Shown one piece after another: positions 12,783 through 14,380 of a stretch of 14,380 nucleotides of DNA (the first letter of the stretch is position 1; every line of letters starts with the position of its first letter). A model generated the notes under the pieces. That model was not told the origin of the DNA and searched no databases. It saw nothing but the letters and a program-made list of their open reading frames with translations. The stretch comes from 40-80 sp040394775 (GTDB lineage: Bacteria > Bacteroidota > Bacteroidia > Flavobacteriales_D > Crocinitomicaceae). The position numbers and the translations under genes were made by a program. The DNA is taken from contig JBEBRN010000070.1 in assembly GCA_040394775.1 (NCBI GenBank), forward strand, positions 1 to 14,380, given 5' to 3'.

Positions 12783-14135
12783 ATGCGTTATTTTTTATTT
12801 CTAATTACTATTTTCTTTACATTTAATGGGTTTTCTCAAAAAGATACCACTACTAATTTTGTCAATAAATCATCCGCTTTACTTCAAATTGAACAAGGTA
12901 AAACCCTTTTAAATGAAAACAATTATTTAAAAGCAATTTTGACGTTTCGAAATGCAGCAAATACAGATGTCAATTCATGGCGACCTGCATATTGGTTGTC
13001 GAAAACACATTATAGATTAAATAATTATGGGTATAGTTTGAAATACGCCAAGGATGCTTTAGCCAAAGATTCTGCTGGAGTAGATAAAGAAGTATATTAT
13101 ATTATTGCTCAATCTTATCACCGTTTAGGATCATTGGATACAGCAATTGTTTTTTACGAAAAGTGTTTGAAGATATTTACTAAAAAAGACATTGTTGCTT
13201 TTGACATTCAGAATAGATATAAGCAAGCCGTTTATGCTAAAAGCCTCTCCCAAACAGAAGTAAAGCATGAGAAAAAACCTCTTTCAGGAGATGTGAACAC
13301 AGGTCATAATGATTACGGTCCTGTACTTTCTCATGATGGACAAACACTTTACTTCACGTCCCGAAGAAACAACACGACCGGTGGAGGACAGAACCCGTAT
13401 GATGAAATGTTTTACGAGGATATTTACGTGGCACAATGGAGTCAGGAAGACCAAATGTGGGATAGCATAACGAATACAGGAATTTTGAAAAAAGTGAACG
13501 GTAGCGGATTTGAGTCCATGTCATGGATAAGTGAAGATGGAACAATTGGCTATGTTACCGTTAATAATGAAGCGGTAGATGAAAGAATCATGACCAGAAG
13601 TTCAGATATATTAGAAATAAAAATTAACGCGAAAGAAGTTTGGGGAAGTCCAAAGTCCTCTACAACAGAAGTGTTGAACTCCATGGGGTTTGATGCTGGT
13701 GCAACTGTTACAGCAGACGGGAATACCATGTATTTTGTTTCCGATCGAAATTTAAAGAAAGGTTCTGATATTTATATGTCTCGTAAAGTGGGTAGGTCTT
13801 GGGGCGCACCTATTGCGCTGTCTGATTCAATTAATACGGTTGGAAATGAAACCACGCCGTTTATCACTCCTGATGGGAACTATTTGTTTTTCAGTTCAGA
13901 CGAACATCTTGGAATGGGTGGGTATGATATCTTTGTCTCCAAAAATCTAGGAAGTAACAATTGGTCAACGCCAATTAATCTTGGACCTGCTTTTAATTCA
14001 GTCAATAACGATACGCATTTTCAATATTATCCCCATTTGAATAAAGCGATGTTTGCCGCTCAAATCATAGTAGGAATGAAGTCTAATATCGACATTTTTG
14101 AGATAGATATGACGGGATTTGATTTGTTGAAGTAG
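12783..14135 (+). CDS. Secreted TPR plus PD40 (WD40-like) repeat protein
   Basis: A 450-residue protein starting MRYFLFLITIFFTFNGFSQK, a signal peptide with cleavage near residue 18. Residues about 32-150 are TPR-like helical repeats (QGKTLLNENNYLKAILTF, AYWLSKTHYRLNNYGYSLKYAKDAL, YYIIAQSYHRLGSLDTAIVFYEKCL). From about 172 onward come PD40/TolB-like blades with the pattern S-x-DGxTLYFxS: VLSHDGQTLYFTSRR, SEDGTIGYVTVN, TADGNTMYFVSDRN-KKGSDIYMSRK and TPDGNYLFFSSD-GMGGYDIFVSK. Bacteroidota proteins of this kind, such as PorE, usually end in an OmpA peptidoglycan-binding domain. This one stops after the last blade, with no OmpA domain. It is likely a periplasmic or surface scaffold, possibly tied to envelope or secretion machinery. 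The frame extends to 12687, but the signal peptide and promoter favour 12783. Confidence 0.87.
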   Translation: MRYFLFLITIFFTFNGFSQKDTTTNFVNKSSALLQIEQGKTLLNENNYLKAILTFRNAANTDVNSWRPAYWLSKTHYRLNNYGYSLKYAKDALAKDSAGVDKEVYYIIAQSYHRLGSLDTAIVFYEKCLKIFTKKDIVAFDIQNRYKQAVYAKSLSQTEVKHEKKPLSGDVNTGHNDYGPVLSHDGQTLYFTSRRNNTTGGGQNPYDEMFYEDIYVAQWSQEDQMWDSITNTGILKKVNGSGFESMSWISEDGTIGYVTVNNEAVDERIMTRSSDILEIKINAKEVWGSPKSSTTEVLNSMGFDAGATVTADGNTMYFVSDRNLKKGSDIYMSRKVGRSWGAPIALSDSINTVGNETTPFITPDGNYLFFSSDEHLGMGGYDIFVSKNLGSNNWSTPINLGPAFNSVNNDTHFQYYPHLNKAMFAAQIIVGMKSNIDIFEIDMTGFDLLK

Positions 14136-14179
14136 GATTCAAAGGTTTCGCTACTTTTAATAGACCTATATTTTAAAAG

Positions 14180-14362
14180 ATGAAGCTAATTATACTTAAA
14201 ATATTCATGGGTTTGTTACTTGTATACGAAATATACGATTTGTTTCGGTTGTTTAAGATTGAAAGATTATATAAGTCTAAAAAGAAAAAAATAGACCTTA
14301 ATATAGCTCTGATTAATATAATGAGGGGAGTGTTCAATGAACTGTGTCAAGTTGTTATTTAA
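14180..14362 (+). CDS. Doubtful 60-residue membrane peptide
   Basis: A short frame beginning MKLIILKIFMGLLLVYEIYD, which could be one transmembrane helix, followed by a lysine run (KSKKKK) and LNIALINIMRGVF. A TATATTTT element at 14167-14174 is too close to the ATG to drive it with a leader. It may be a real small membrane protein, the decayed start of a larger one, or chance in AT-rich DNA. It follows the TPR/PD40 gene by 44 bases. Confidence 0.3.
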   Translation: MKLIILKIFMGLLLVYEIYDLFRLFKIERLYKSKKKKIDLNIALINIMRGVFNELCQVVI

Positions 14363-14380
14363 TTCTATCACTAAAATAGT

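Noticed and set aside
14130..14156. AAGTAG/CTACTT stem after the TPR/PD40 gene
   Set aside because: Only six pairs with a 15-base loop and a poor T tract; it could be a weak terminator but is not convincing.

Overview
The window is AT-rich bacterial chromosome, most likely from a member of the Bacteroidota, order Flavobacteriales. Three things suggest this. The -7 promoter element TAnnTTTG recurs ahead of genes. The gene content and order are familiar from that group: phoH overlapping purC with a divergent SAM-hydroxide adenosyltransferase gene, and a LMW-PTP gene overlapping an RsmI-like methylase gene. There is also a secreted TPR + PD40 protein and a cytoplasmic Ca3427-type binding protein. 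A lower taxon cannot be named from this sequence. No tRNA, rRNA, CRISPR array or complete mobile element was seen.

Layout. 1-613 (-): 5' part of an outer-membrane beta-barrel gene that runs off the left edge. 722-2432 (-): a norC-norB pair behind a promoter with a well-placed CRP/FNR-type box. 2580-5108 (-): phoH, purC and a conserved hypothetical gene, tightly packed. 5207-6375 (+): a SAM-hydroxide adenosyltransferase-family gene divergent from phoH, then a small ABM-fold gene, closed by a probably bidirectional terminator. 6424-6852 (-): a small secreted protein. 7059-8712 (-): LMW protein-tyrosine phosphatase, RsmI-like methylase and GtrA-like membrane protein in an overlapping operon. 8809-10200 (+): lipoamide dehydrogenase with a strong terminator. 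10317-11492 (+): a two-TM hypothetical gene and rlmH. 11493-11758: intergenic DNA with a degenerate GCAAAG-type repeat. 11759-12616 (+): a solitary cytoplasmic periplasmic-binding-protein-fold gene. 12783-14135 (+): a secreted TPR/PD40 protein, followed by a doubtful 60-codon ORF.

How the genes work together. Most are housekeeping: purine synthesis, rRNA methylation, 2-oxoacid dehydrogenase E3, and a PhoH ATPase. The part that stands out is norCB. NorC is canonical, and NorB keeps the overall fold and several haem and metal ligands. However, by my manual alignment NorB has Tyr at the first FeB-histidine position, Val and Asn at the two conserved glutamates next to it, and Met at the second low-spin-haem histidine. 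With the FNR-type promoter, this suggests an intact, oxygen- or NO-regulated enzyme of a divergent haem-copper/NOR family whose chemistry cannot be assumed to be ordinary NO reduction. A second possible functional departure is the SAM-hydroxide adenosyltransferase homologue, which seems to lack the family's catalytic residues.
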